NCBI RefSeq assembly: GCF_000018405.1 | Contig: NC_009943.1 | Span: 3,785,001-3,849,000, forward strand | Origin: Desulfosudis oleivorans Hxd3 | GTDB taxonomy: Bacteria > Desulfobacterota > Desulfobacteria > Desulfobacterales > Desulfosudaceae | Direction: 5' to 3' | DNA: 64,000 nucleotides | Part shown: piece by piece, positions 16,699-25,564 of the stretch | How positions within the stretch are numbered: position 1 is the first letter of the stretch | Layout: each line of letters begins with the position of its first letter | Translations under genes and position numbers: made by a program | Notes under the pieces: generated by a model | Databases searched by the model: none | What the model saw: only the letters and a program-made list of their open reading frames with translations | Told to the model about the DNA's origin: nothing

Positions 16699-17106
16699 AT
16701 GTACAATCATGCCACAACAGGCACGGCAGGAAACCGTGTTGCAAAAAAACAGCCGGTAGGACTGCGCAAAAGCAAGCGCTTTGTGGTGAAAAACGCCGGC
16801 ATTCACATGCACAGACCAGGATTGTTGAAATTCCTTACAAAACCCCCCGGCCAGGTGTCTCTCGTCAACCTCAGCAACAGCGGTCTTCAGCTGATGGTGA
16901 CCCAACTGCTGAAAACCGGGGCCCGCTACCAGATTCGCCTTTCCGTGCCCGGAGCCCGCAATCCGCTGGACATACGCGCCGCCGTGGTCTGGTGCAGAAT
17001 ACACAAAACCTTTTTCAACAGGACCTATTACCGGGCCGGGTTCCGGTTTGCCGACATCAGCCATGAAGCGGCCCACCGCATAAAGAAGCTCGAAGCCGCC
17101 TTCTGA
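16699..17106 (+). CDS. PilZ-domain protein (putative c-di-GMP receptor)
   Basis: A 135-residue protein. LRKSKRF (about 22-28) gives the RxxxR motif and NLSNSGLQL (about 58-66) the (D/N)xSxxG motif of PilZ domains, which together bind cyclic di-GMP. The spacing fits a single PilZ beta-barrel with a short C-terminal helix. No partner gene is adjacent: pyrE follows after 138 nt. The window also encodes a diguanylate cyclase (39851-41239), but no specific link is visible. Confidence 0.8.
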   Translation: MYNHATTGTAGNRVAKKQPVGLRKSKRFVVKNAGIHMHRPGLLKFLTKPPGQVSLVNLSNSGLQLMVTQLLKTGARYQIRLSVPGARNPLDIRAAVVWCRIHKTFFNRTYYRAGFRFADISHEAAHRIKKLEAAF

Positions 17107-17244
17107 GCCATCCACTTCGAAAAAACCGTTTGCGCGTCCGCAACGCCTGGAATCCGCGCCCCGCACTTCAATATTGTACGGGGCCGGGTTTCATGGTATG
17201 CAGGCGATACGAAGCATGCACCCCCTTCGATTGTGGAGCCGACC

Positions 17245-17799
17245 ATGAATGACAGACAACGACTGATCGAACTGATACGGCAGCGAGCCTACCGCCGCAC
17301 TGAAACACCGGAAATCACCCTGGCCTCGGGCAAGAAGAGCTGCTTCTACTTCAACCTGAAAAAGGTCATCTGTTCGTCGGAAGGCCAGTACCTTTCCGGC
17401 CGGTTGGTCTACGACAAAATAATGGCGCTGGGACTTGCGCCGGACGGCGTCGGCGGGCTGACCATGGGGGCTGACCCCATCTCCTATGCCACGGCCTATA
17501 CCTTTCACCTCAACCACGGGGCTGTCGAGGCCTTTTCCATCCGCAAGGAGCCCAAGGACCACGGCGCCGGCCTTCAGATCGAAGGCAACATCGGCCAGGG
17601 CGCCCGGGTGATCATCACCGAAGACGTGGTTACCACCGGCGGCTCCACCATCAAGGCCATCACCATTGCCCGGGCCCACGGCCTCCAGGTAATGGGCGTC
17701 ATCGCCCTGCTGGACCGGTGCGAAGAAAACGGCAGACAGAACATCGAGGCACAGGGCGTTCCCATGCACGCCATTCTGTCCATCGCCGATTTCAAGTAA
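17245..17799 (+). CDS. pyrE: orotate phosphoribosyltransferase PyrE
   Basis: A 184-residue type I phosphoribosyltransferase. The PRPP loop is VIITEDVVTTGGSTIKAI (from about residue 118), and LASGKKSCFYFNLK near residue 29 and IRKEPKDHG near residue 98 match OPRT. It makes orotidine monophosphate in pyrimidine synthesis. The ATG at 17245 with TGTGGAG upstream is preferred over one four codons earlier. Other pyr genes are not adjacent, although pyrR lies 26 kb away. Confidence 0.92.
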   Translation: MNDRQRLIELIRQRAYRRTETPEITLASGKKSCFYFNLKKVICSSEGQYLSGRLVYDKIMALGLAPDGVGGLTMGADPISYATAYTFHLNHGAVEAFSIRKEPKDHGAGLQIEGNIGQGARVIITEDVVTTGGSTIKAITIARAHGLQVMGVIALLDRCEENGRQNIEAQGVPMHAILSIADFK

Positions 17800-17912
17800 T
17801 CTACTGACTTAAGACCTGCCGCTCCCCAGGCTGTTGCCGCTTGACGAAACCGGCAAAACAGCGCACAATCGGTCTGCCCTGAACACGATAACCCCCATGC
17901 CAGAACTGCCCC

Positions 17913-19649
17913 ATGTTCAGAATACGACGCATATACGACGACGCGGCCCCGGCCAACCGGACAGCCATCGCAACGGTCCAGCAAATTCTGCGGGACCGGT
18001 TCCCCCTGCTCCACCCCGACGAGGTGGACCATCTTCTGGAAAAACTGAAAAACCCGTTAAAATACCGCTTCCGGTCCATCCTGTTCGTGGCGGATGTCAA
18101 GCGGGCCATACGGGGGTTTGCCCTGCTGATGCACGCGCCGGACCTGAACTTCTGTTTCCTGGATTTCATCTCCACGGCCCAGCATCAGGCCGGCCGGGGG
18201 CTGGGCAACGCCCTCTACGACAGAATCCGGGAAGAAGCGGCCCGACTGGGGTGCCGGGGCCTTTTTTTTGAATGTCTCCCTGACGATCCGGCCCTGTGTA
18301 CCGATCCCGAAGTTCTCAAACAGAACGCCCGCCGTCTCAAGTTTTACGAAGCCTGGGGGGCACGGCCCCTTGCCAACACCCGTTATGAAACACCGGTCCG
18401 GAAGAATGATGACAACCCGCCCTTTCTGGTGATCGACACCCTGGGCCGGGACACCACCTTTGCCAGAAAGGAGACGCGGGCCATTGTGCGGGCCATTCTG
18501 GAACGCAAGTACCCGGACGTGTGTGACCGAAAATATGTCCGCATGGTGGTCGGCTCCATCACCGACGACCCGGTACGGCTCCGGCCCTTCCGGTATGCAA
18601 AAAAGAAAACTGTTGAGCCGGTGAAAAAAGCCCTGCCCGAAGACCAGCGCATCGGCCTTGTCTATAGCGCCAACCACCAGATCCACCATGTGCGGGAGCG
18701 GGGCTACGTGGAGTCGCCGGTGCGCGTAAAAAGCATTCTCAAGCACCTGGAACGGTCCGACCTGTTTTCCGTGCTGCCGGTGCGCCACTTTGCCGATGAC
18801 CATATCACCGCCGTTCATGACAAACACTTTGTCCGGTATCTTCAGGCCGCCTGCGCATCCGTGCCGGAAAACGAGTCCATCTATCCTTACGTGTTTCCCA
18901 TCCGCAACAGCACCCGGCCTCCGAAGTCCCTTCCCATGCGGGCCGGGTACTACTGCATCGACACCTTCACCCCGCTGAACCGGAGCGCTTATGCCGCGGC
19001 CCGTCATGCCGTGGACTGCGTGCTGACCGGGGCCGACGACCTGCTGGAGGGCCGATACCTGGCCTATGCATTGGTGCGGCCCCCCGGCCACCACGCCGAA
19101 ACCAGCATGTTCGGGGGGTTCTGCTATTTCAACTCCGCGGCCATCGCTGCCCACTACCTGAGCCGCCACGGCCGGGTGGCGATTTTGGACATTGACTATC
19201 ACCACGGCAACGGCCAGCAGGAAATCTTTTACCGACGCGCCGATATCTTTACCCTCTCCATTCACGGCCATCCCCGCTTCACCTACCCCTTTTTCAGCGG
19301 ATTTGCCGAGGAGACCGGAGAGGCGGGGGGCAAGGGCTTCAACCTCAACCTGCCCCTGCCGGAAAACAGCACCGCCGCTACCTATCTTCAGGCCATAAAA
19401 CGCGCGTTAAATCGCCTGCGGGCCTTTGCCCCCCAGTTTGTAGTGGTGGCCCTGGGATTTGACACGGCCAAGGGGGACCCCACCGGCACCTGGCCCCTGG
19501 ACGCGGCCGACTATGAAGAGATCGGCGATTTGATCGGCAGCCTTCCCCACGCCACTCTTTTTGTGCAGGAAGGGGGATACAACACCCGAACCCTGGGGAA
19601 AAACGCGGCCCGCTTTTTTGCGGGCATATGGAAAGGATCATTCACATAG
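17913..19649 (+). CDS. GNAT acetyltransferase - histone-deacetylase-fold fusion protein
   Basis: A 578-residue two-domain protein. Residues about 1-160 look like a GNAT acetyltransferase: a central strand LNFCFLDFIST followed by the acetyl-CoA pyrophosphate-binding stretch AGRGLGNALYDRI (93-105) and a terminal RRLKFYEAWGARPL. Residues about 240-578 are an acetylpolyamine-amidohydrolase/deacetylase domain with RPPGHHAE (389-396), metal ligands Asp428 and His430 in DIDYHHGNG, and LGFDTAKGDPTG. It joins a possible acetyl writer and eraser in one cytoplasmic polypeptide. The substrate is unknown. It follows pyrE by 113 nt. Confidence 0.85.
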   Translation: MFRIRRIYDDAAPANRTAIATVQQILRDRFPLLHPDEVDHLLEKLKNPLKYRFRSILFVADVKRAIRGFALLMHAPDLNFCFLDFISTAQHQAGRGLGNALYDRIREEAARLGCRGLFFECLPDDPALCTDPEVLKQNARRLKFYEAWGARPLANTRYETPVRKNDDNPPFLVIDTLGRDTTFARKETRAIVRAILERKYPDVCDRKYVRMVVGSITDDPVRLRPFRYAKKKTVEPVKKALPEDQRIGLVYSANHQIHHVRERGYVESPVRVKSILKHLERSDLFSVLPVRHFADDHITAVHDKHFVRYLQAACASVPENESIYPYVFPIRNSTRPPKSLPMRAGYYCIDTFTPLNRSAYAAARHAVDCVLTGADDLLEGRYLAYALVRPPGHHAETSMFGGFCYFNSAAIAAHYLSRHGRVAILDIDYHHGNGQQEIFYRRADIFTLSIHGHPRFTYPFFSGFAEETGEAGGKGFNLNLPLPENSTAATYLQAIKRALNRLRAFAPQFVVVALGFDTAKGDPTGTWPLDAADYEEIGDLIGSLPHATLFVQEGGYNTRTLGKNAARFFAGIWKGSFT

Positions 19650-19752
19650 CCTTCCGGCCCGGCACTCCACCACGCCGGAAGGCAGGCCCGGATCGTCGAC
19701 CGGCTGGGCCAGGCCGAAGACCACCCCGTGGTTTGGTATCATAATCAAACGG

Positions 19753-19773
19753 GTTCGATACCGATTTCGATTT
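19753..19773. repeat. hexamer array H3 upstream of a phosphatase gene
   Basis: A short run GATACC-GATTTC-GATTTA ends 15 nt before the ATG at 19788 and just ahead of its ribosome-binding site. It is one of eleven period-6 loci. Confidence 0.65.
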
Positions 19774-19787
19774 ATAAAAGGACCGCC

Positions 19788-20366
19788 ATGAAAACGATAA
19801 CAAAAACCCTGACCCTGCTTGTCTTTTTGCTGTCCGCCGCAACCCTTTACGCAGAGGAGCCCCGGGTCCGGCCGGACACCTGGGCCCGGCCGATCATCAA
19901 CACCGACCTGAAAAACTGGCACCGGGTGGATGACAAGGTCTATCGCTCGGCTCAGCCCAATGCCGAGGAGATGAACGCCGTTGAGTCCTTCGGCATTGAA
20001 GAGGTTCTGAATTTGCGCAACCTTTTTTCTGATGATGACGAGGCCGAAGGCACCGGCCTGGTGCTCCACCGGATACCGTCGTCAGCCGGCAGGATGACCC
20101 GGGAACAGGTGACCGAAGCCCTTAAAATTATAAATGATGCCAAAGGCCCCATCCTGGTCCACTGCTGGCACGGGGCCGACCGCACCGGCGCGGTAGTCGC
20201 CGCCTGGCGCATGGCGGCCCACGGCTGGTCCGCGGAGGCGGCCATCGATGAAATGGTCAACGGCGGGTTCAACTTTCATGCCACCTACGACAACCTGATC
20301 ACCCTGCTTAAAGGACTGGATGTGGAACAGGTACGACGCGACGCCGGGCTGCCGGCCCGGCCGTAA
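19788..20366 (+). CDS. secreted dual-specificity/tyrosine phosphatase-like protein
   Basis: A 192-residue protein with a signal peptide (about 1-22, ending TLYA). The phosphatase loop HCWHGADRTGA near residue 124 is a complete HCX5R(T/S) signature, and VYRSAQPNAEEM near residue 50 matches the substrate-recognition segment of the Siw14/DSP-like bacterial group. It would act in the periplasm on phosphotyrosine or phosphorylated small molecules. GGAC lies 7 nt before the ATG. No kinase or partner is adjacent. Confidence 0.85.
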   Translation: MKTITKTLTLLVFLLSAATLYAEEPRVRPDTWARPIINTDLKNWHRVDDKVYRSAQPNAEEMNAVESFGIEEVLNLRNLFSDDDEAEGTGLVLHRIPSSAGRMTREQVTEALKIINDAKGPILVHCWHGADRTGAVVAAWRMAAHGWSAEAAIDEMVNGGFNFHATYDNLITLLKGLDVEQVRRDAGLPARP

Positions 20367-20423
20367 AACCCTTTCCAACCGCCCGTAAATGGGATACTCT
20401 TTTTACAACCGGAGGGCGGTTGC

Positions 20424-22940
20424 ATGGAGCACTTGTTCAACATTCTTGTTTTTGCCGCAAGCTTTGCCGTCATTGCCCTGGCGTCAAAGCAGATCGGCCA
20501 CTACCTGGTGCGCACCTCCCTGCCCCTGATCACCGGGTTTCTGCTCACCGGCATCCTGGCAGGCCCCCACGGCCTGAACCTGATCTCCGCGTCCGCCGTT
20601 TCCGGCCTGGGCTTTGTCGATGAAATCGCGCTGGCCTTCATTGCCTTTGCCGCGGGCAACGAGCTTTACATCAAAGACCTGAAAAACCGGATTAAAAGCA
20701 TTCAGTGGATGACGGTGTGTCTGGTTGTCGCCACCCTTGGCATCTGCGGCACCGCCATTTTTTTCCTGGCCAACCAAATTCCGCTGCTGGGAGCCCTGTC
20801 TGTGCCGGGCCGCGTGGCGGTGTCCCTGCTCGGGGCCTCTATTCTCGTGGCCCTTTCCCCTTCAGCGACCATGGCCGTAATCAACGAACTCCGGGCCAAG
20901 GGGCCCTTCACCCAGACCGTGCTGGGCGTGACCATGATCGCGGACGTGGTGGTGATCACCCTGTTTGCCATCAGCCTGTCGATGACCAGCGGGCTGTTGA
21001 CCGGCATGGGAATCAATATCGGCTTTATCGGCATCCTGCTTCTTGAAATGTCTCTTTCCCTGGTTTTTGGGTACCTGCTGGGCAGGCTCTTCATGGGCAT
21101 TCTCCGGCTACCGGCAGGCAGGCCGGTCAAGGCCGGGGCCATCCTGATGTCCGGTTACGGGATATATGCCCTTGCCGGGGCCATCCGCGCCCTCTCTCAG
21201 TCTTACCTGCCTTTCAGCATCATTGTTGAACCCCTGCTGATCTGCATGATCGGCGGGTTTGTGGTGTCCAACTACGGCCAGGGCCGAATGGAGTTTTCAG
21301 ACATTCTCCAGGAACTCGGGCCGGCGGTGTACATCGCCTTTTTCACACTTACCGGGGCATCCCTTCCCCTGGATGTGCTGGCCCGGACCTGGCAGATCGC
21401 CCTGGTGCTGGTGGTGGTACGGTTCGGCGCCGTGGTGGTCGGCGCCGTGGCCGGCGGCGTGGCGGCACGGGAGCCGGCGGCCTACAACCGGGTGGGATGG
21501 ATGGCCTACATCACCCAGGCCGGGGTGAGCCTGGGCCTGGCCAAGGCGGTGGTGGTGGAATTTCCGGAATGGGGCGGGCCTTTTGCCACCATTCTCATTG
21601 CCGTGGTGGTGTTCAACCAGATTCTTGGGCCCCCGCTGTTAAAGCAGGCCATCCTTCTGCTGCAGGAGGCCCATCCCAAGGGAGAAGCCCCGGTCCACGC
21701 CGGCCCGCGGGAGGCCATCATCTTCGGCCTGGAACCCCAGGCCCTGGCCCTGGCCCGGCTGCTGGCATCCAATGACTGGCAGGTGAGAATCACCGTTCTG
21801 GGAGGATGCGCGGACACCTCCAGGAACATGGGTGTTAAAATCTGTCATATTCCCAGCCTGACCCTGAACGCCCTTGAACAGATGGATGCCGGCCGGGCCG
21901 AAGCCATTGTCACCCTGCTTTCCGATGAAGAAAACCTTCGCGTCTGCGAACTGGCCTACGAACACTTCGGCACGCCCAACCTGGTGGTACGGCTCAATGA
22001 CCGGGCCAACATCAACCGGTTCCAGGACCTGGGGGCACTGATCGTGGACCCGGGAACGGCCATGGTCAACCTGCTGGACCAGTTTGTGCGCTCGCCCTCG
22101 GCCGCCTCCCTGCTGCTGGGCATGGAGGAAAACCAGAGCGTGGTGGAGCTGGAGGTGAGAAACCCGAACCTGCACGGTATTGCCCTGCGGGACCTGCGCC
22201 TGCCCATCAGCACCCTGATTCTATCCATTCGCCGCCATGGCCAGGTGCTGGTGTCCCATGGGCATACCCGGCTGGAGGTGGGGGATACCGTCACCCTGGT
22301 GGGCACGCCGGAAAGCCTGAAGGAGGTGGAGCTGAAGTTTGACGTGAACCGGGAACACGCCCTGGCCCATCTGGTAGAAAGAATAACACCCCGGGCGCTG
22401 GTTTCCGATTCCCTGGCCACCGAGGTAAGAGAGATGGTGCGGACCGGCCCGGAAGCCCCGGATGCAAACCGGCCCATGGACCGGTTTGACCGGTTTATCG
22501 AGGAGGGCCTGGTGCTGGACCTGGACCGCCGGGTAGGCGTGGAAGAACTGTTCAGACAAATCGCCGATGCCCTGGCACCACGGCTGGCCACACCGCCGGA
22601 CCGTCTTTACGCGTTGCTGGTGGCCCGGGAAAAGGAGAGCAGCACCGCCATCACCCAGGGCCTTGCCATCCCCCACATCGTCATTGACGGATCCCGCACC
22701 TTTGCCATCCTGCTGGCCCGGTGCCGCCAGGGGGTGCGTTTTTCCGACGCCGCGCCCATGGTGCATGCCGTGTTTGTGCTGGCCGGCACCAGGGACGAAC
22801 GAAACTTTCACCTGCAGGCCCTCTCCGCCATTGCCCAGATCGTTCAGAACCCCAACTTTGAACGGCTGTGGCTGCGGGCCAAAAACGCCCAGGCCCTGCG
22901 AGAAGTGGTGCTGCGGGCCGAGCGGAAACGGCAGGGATAA
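20424..22940 (+). CDS. CPA2 cation/proton antiporter fused to RCK domains and a PTS EIIA-like domain
   Basis: An 838-residue protein in three parts. Residues 1 to about 410 hold 12 or so membrane helices of a KefB/GerN-type antiporter. Residues about 425-665 hold a nucleotide-binding RCK-N-like fold (EAIIFGLEPQALALARLLA) and an RCK-C domain (GDTVTLVGTPESL). Residues about 690-838 form an EIIA(Fru/Ntr)-like domain with the phosphorylatable-type His751 in GLAIPHIV. It probably exchanges K+ or Na+ for H+ under ligand or phosphorelay control. GGAGGGCGG lies upstream. It converges with a ClC channel gene that also ends in an RCK-C domain. Confidence 0.9.
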   Translation: MEHLFNILVFAASFAVIALASKQIGHYLVRTSLPLITGFLLTGILAGPHGLNLISASAVSGLGFVDEIALAFIAFAAGNELYIKDLKNRIKSIQWMTVCLVVATLGICGTAIFFLANQIPLLGALSVPGRVAVSLLGASILVALSPSATMAVINELRAKGPFTQTVLGVTMIADVVVITLFAISLSMTSGLLTGMGINIGFIGILLLEMSLSLVFGYLLGRLFMGILRLPAGRPVKAGAILMSGYGIYALAGAIRALSQSYLPFSIIVEPLLICMIGGFVVSNYGQGRMEFSDILQELGPAVYIAFFTLTGASLPLDVLARTWQIALVLVVVRFGAVVVGAVAGGVAAREPAAYNRVGWMAYITQAGVSLGLAKAVVVEFPEWGGPFATILIAVVVFNQILGPPLLKQAILLLQEAHPKGEAPVHAGPREAIIFGLEPQALALARLLASNDWQVRITVLGGCADTSRNMGVKICHIPSLTLNALEQMDAGRAEAIVTLLSDEENLRVCELAYEHFGTPNLVVRLNDRANINRFQDLGALIVDPGTAMVNLLDQFVRSPSAASLLLGMEENQSVVELEVRNPNLHGIALRDLRLPISTLILSIRRHGQVLVSHGHTRLEVGDTVTLVGTPESLKEVELKFDVNREHALAHLVERITPRALVSDSLATEVREMVRTGPEAPDANRPMDRFDRFIEEGLVLDLDRRVGVEELFRQIADALAPRLATPPDRLYALLVAREKESSTAITQGLAIPHIVIDGSRTFAILLARCRQGVRFSDAAPMVHAVFVLAGTRDERNFHLQALSAIAQIVQNPNFERLWLRAKNAQALREVVLRAERKRQG

Positions 22941-22975
22941 CGCCCACCCTGGTGGCGCCCCTCCCCCCCTTTTTT
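22941..22975. terminator. possible terminator between converging genes
   Basis: A small stem, CGCC(C)ACC with GGTGGCG, is followed by a pyrimidine tract ending in six T. It lies in the 51-bp gap between the antiporter and the ClC gene. The stem is short and the T run is displaced from it, so support is weak. Confidence 0.35.
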
Positions 22976-22991
22976 GCGGAAAAAGCCTGTT

Positions 22992-25121
22992 TTACGACAC
23001 CTGCTCTGCTTTCTGGAAGGTGCGGATATCATCCAGCACCCCCACCACCACGATCCGGTCCCCGGGATTCAGGGGGGTGTCCGGATCCGGAATGATGTCC
23101 GGCCGGCCTTTTCGTTTGATCAGAATTATCTCCAGGTTGTACTGGTTCCGGAAAGCAAGATCCTTCAGGCTCTTTCCCATGAAACTCTCAGGCAGCGGCA
23201 GTTCGGTGAGCCGATACCCTTCACCCAGAGAAACGCCTTCGGTAATGTCCTTGTATTTTTTCCGGGTCACCACGGCCAGGGCCAGCTCCCGTTTCTTGAT
23301 TTCGGAGTTGTACAGGGAAATCACGTCCTGTACCGATACCATGCCAAGGTATTTTTTCTCCCGGGCGTTGTTTACGATGGGCACTTCTTCCACCAGCCGG
23401 TGGTTGTTGATTTCCATAACATTGTGCAACGTCCCCTTGCGGGTCAGGAACACCGGTGGCGCGGCAATGTCCTTTGCAATGACCAGGTCGGCCAGAAAAT
23501 CCCGTTGGTAAAAAACGGTTTTCAATCCGCCAAGGGTCAACGTGCCCCGCAGCAGGCCATCTTCATTCACCATCGGGAAAACGTTCTGCGTGCTGGTCAA
23601 TACCTGGTCAATGATCGGTCGCAGGGGCATGTTTTCCGGGAACACGAGACCCTGCCGCATGACCCTTTCCACGCCGATCTCCTTGAGAATACTCTCCTCC
23701 TTGCCCTCGGTGAGCCGAATGCCCTTGAGCTGGAGCTTCTGGGTATAGATGGATTCACTCTTGACCATGGAGGCCACCAGGGTGCTGATGATGCAGGAAA
23801 ACATCAGCGGCGGAATAATGTGATAGTCCTGTGTCAGTTCAAAAATAATGATAATGGCGGTAATCGGGGCCTGGGTGGTGGCCGCCACCACCGCGCCCAT
23901 TCCCACCAGCGCGTAAGTGCCGGAAGTGGCGGCCTGGGGAAACAGCTGGTGCGTCACGGTGCCCACGACCCCGCCCACTGAAGCGCCGATGAACAGGGAC
24001 GGGGCGAACACACCGCCCGACCCGCCGGATGCCAGGGTAATGGACGTCGCCATGATTTTCATGAACACCATGGCCACCAGCATCCATAGCGGCCAGGCGC
24101 CGTGCAGAGCGCCATTGATGCTGTCATACCCCACACCGTACATGTGGGGAAAGGCCAGGCAGATAATGGCCACAAGAACGCCCCCGGTAAAGGGCTTCAG
24201 ATATTCGGGAAACCGCCAGTTATCATAGGCGTGTTCCATCCGGTACAACACCACGATAAACAGAACGGCCACCAGTCCGGCCACCGCCCCCAGCACGGTA
24301 TAGGGTATCAGCTCCCACGGGGTGTTCAGCGCATAGGGCGGCACGGAAAAGGCCACCAGGTTGCCTTCCAGGCCGCGGGCGACAATAGTGGAAATCACCG
24401 AGCTGATGATGATGGGACTTAAGGCCGCCACCCCGAAATCACCGAGAATGATTTCCACGGCAAACAGGGCGCCGGCAATGGGCGCGTTAAAGGCGGCGGC
24501 AATGCCGCCGGCGGCGCCACAGGCCACCAGCGTGGCGGTATCCCGCTTTTCCAGGTTAAACCGCTGGGCAATTGTGGACCCCAGGGAAGAGCCGATCTGG
24601 ACAATGGGGCCTTCCCGGCCCACCGACCCGCCGGAACCGATGGTAATGGCCGACGCCAGGGCCTTTACAAAGGCAACCCGTTTTCGAATGCGACCGTCCC
24701 GAAGGAGAACCGCCAGCATCACTTCAGGCACCCCGTGGCCCTTGGCTTCCTTGGCCAGAAAGTAGATCAGTGGGCCCACAATAAGGCCACCCAGCATGGG
24801 AGCGGCCAACCGCCTTGCAACAGACACCTGCGTCACGGATTCCAGAAAGTTGCCGTACACCCCGAAAAAGAGCAGGGTGCCGTACTTGATCATAAGCCGG
24901 ATGGCCACCGCGCCGAGCCCTGAACAAACCCCCACAACGAGAGCCAGAAGGATCAGGTTCAGGTGGCGATTGGTCAGCGGAGACCGAAGCCGGATACCCA
25001 TATCAGGCCGTGTGCGTCCGGTTATGCCAACCGGCCGGGTGGCGACGGCCTTCCAGCCGTCCTGTTGTTTGGGAAAGACCGCCCGTATCGGCGGTAGAAG
25101 GGGAGAAATGAATATAAGCAC
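22992..25121 (-). CDS. ClC-type chloride channel/transporter with CBS pair and RCK-C domain
   Basis: A protein of up to 709 residues. The ClC core (about 50-450) shows GHGVPEV (128-134), GREGP (168-172) with the gating glutamate Glu170, and GGSGGVFAPSLFIGA. Two CBS domains follow (about 490-610), and a C-terminal RCK-C/TrkA-C domain ends with GDRIVVVGVLDDI. Such proteins move Cl- or F-, with or without proton exchange, under nucleotide control. The first 40 residues are proline/arginine-rich and not family-like; an alternative ATG at 25001 gives 669 residues but lacks a clear ribosome-binding site. Confidence 0.88.
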   Translation of the reverse strand: MLIFISPLLPPIRAVFPKQQDGWKAVATRPVGITGRTRPDMGIRLRSPLTNRHLNLILLALVVGVCSGLGAVAIRLMIKYGTLLFFGVYGNFLESVTQVSVARRLAAPMLGGLIVGPLIYFLAKEAKGHGVPEVMLAVLLRDGRIRKRVAFVKALASAITIGSGGSVGREGPIVQIGSSLGSTIAQRFNLEKRDTATLVACGAAGGIAAAFNAPIAGALFAVEIILGDFGVAALSPIIISSVISTIVARGLEGNLVAFSVPPYALNTPWELIPYTVLGAVAGLVAVLFIVVLYRMEHAYDNWRFPEYLKPFTGGVLVAIICLAFPHMYGVGYDSINGALHGAWPLWMLVAMVFMKIMATSITLASGGSGGVFAPSLFIGASVGGVVGTVTHQLFPQAATSGTYALVGMGAVVAATTQAPITAIIIIFELTQDYHIIPPLMFSCIISTLVASMVKSESIYTQKLQLKGIRLTEGKEESILKEIGVERVMRQGLVFPENMPLRPIIDQVLTSTQNVFPMVNEDGLLRGTLTLGGLKTVFYQRDFLADLVIAKDIAAPPVFLTRKGTLHNVMEINNHRLVEEVPIVNNAREKKYLGMVSVQDVISLYNSEIKKRELALAVVTRKKYKDITEGVSLGEGYRLTELPLPESFMGKSLKDLAFRNQYNLEIILIKRKGRPDIIPDPDTPLNPGDRIVVVGVLDDIRTFQKAEQVS

Positions 25122-25252
25122 TTGCTTTCATGGAATTTATATCTAGCAGGGCCGGTCCGGCGTGTCAATGCTTTTCTCCAGACGCCGACATGCTGCAACC
25201 GGGCACCCGCATCCTCTGCTCAACAACAGGCCGATTGCTTCCACATTGAAAA

Positions 25253-25489
25253 AGGGGTCAAGGATTCGAGGGATCAAGTGGCCGAGGGCCTGTTATTAAA
25301 AGATGTATCAGGACTCTGCCCCCGTTTTTCTTGCTGCTCTGTTGTTATTCCAAAGAAAAATGAATTATTGGTGAACACTGTCCGGATTTCATCCCATCAA
25401 CCGAACGTTCATGTGCTTATAAGGCCCTTGGTTTATTGTGTTGTACTTGACCCCTGGACCCCTCGAATCCTTGAACCCTTGAACCCTAA
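25253..25489. repeat. element bounded by inverted repeats (TCAAGGATTCGAGGG)
   Basis: The left end, AGGGGTCAAGGATTCGAGGG followed by ATCAAGTGG, is matched on the right by CCCCTCGAATCCTTGA, with further ACTTGACCCC and TTGAACCCTTGAACCC repeats. Just inside, GAGGGCCT and AAGGCCCTTGG are also inverted. The roughly 140-bp centre is AT-richer and has no coding signature. Confidence 0.65.
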
Positions 25490-25494
25490 AACAA

Positions 25495-25541
25495 AAAGCC
25501 CTTTCCCGGTAAAGTTAAACAACACCGGAAAAGGGCTTTTG
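25495..25541 (-). terminator. intrinsic terminator of the acs operon
   Basis: On the minus strand AAAAGCCCTTTTCCGG pairs with CCGGGAAAGGGCTTTT around a 15-nt loop, and the sequence continues TTTGTTTT. It starts about 24 nt after the acsE stop codon. Confidence 0.88.
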
Positions 25542-25564
25542 TAAACGACTTGTACCGCTCGTAA

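Larger units (their letters stand above)
25122..25564. other. intergenic region with long inverted repeat and acs-operon terminator
   Basis: About 440 bases without a gene. It contains an element bounded by inverted copies of a GGGTCAAGGATTCGAGG sequence (25253-25489) and the terminator of the acs operon (25495-25541). Confidence 0.75.
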
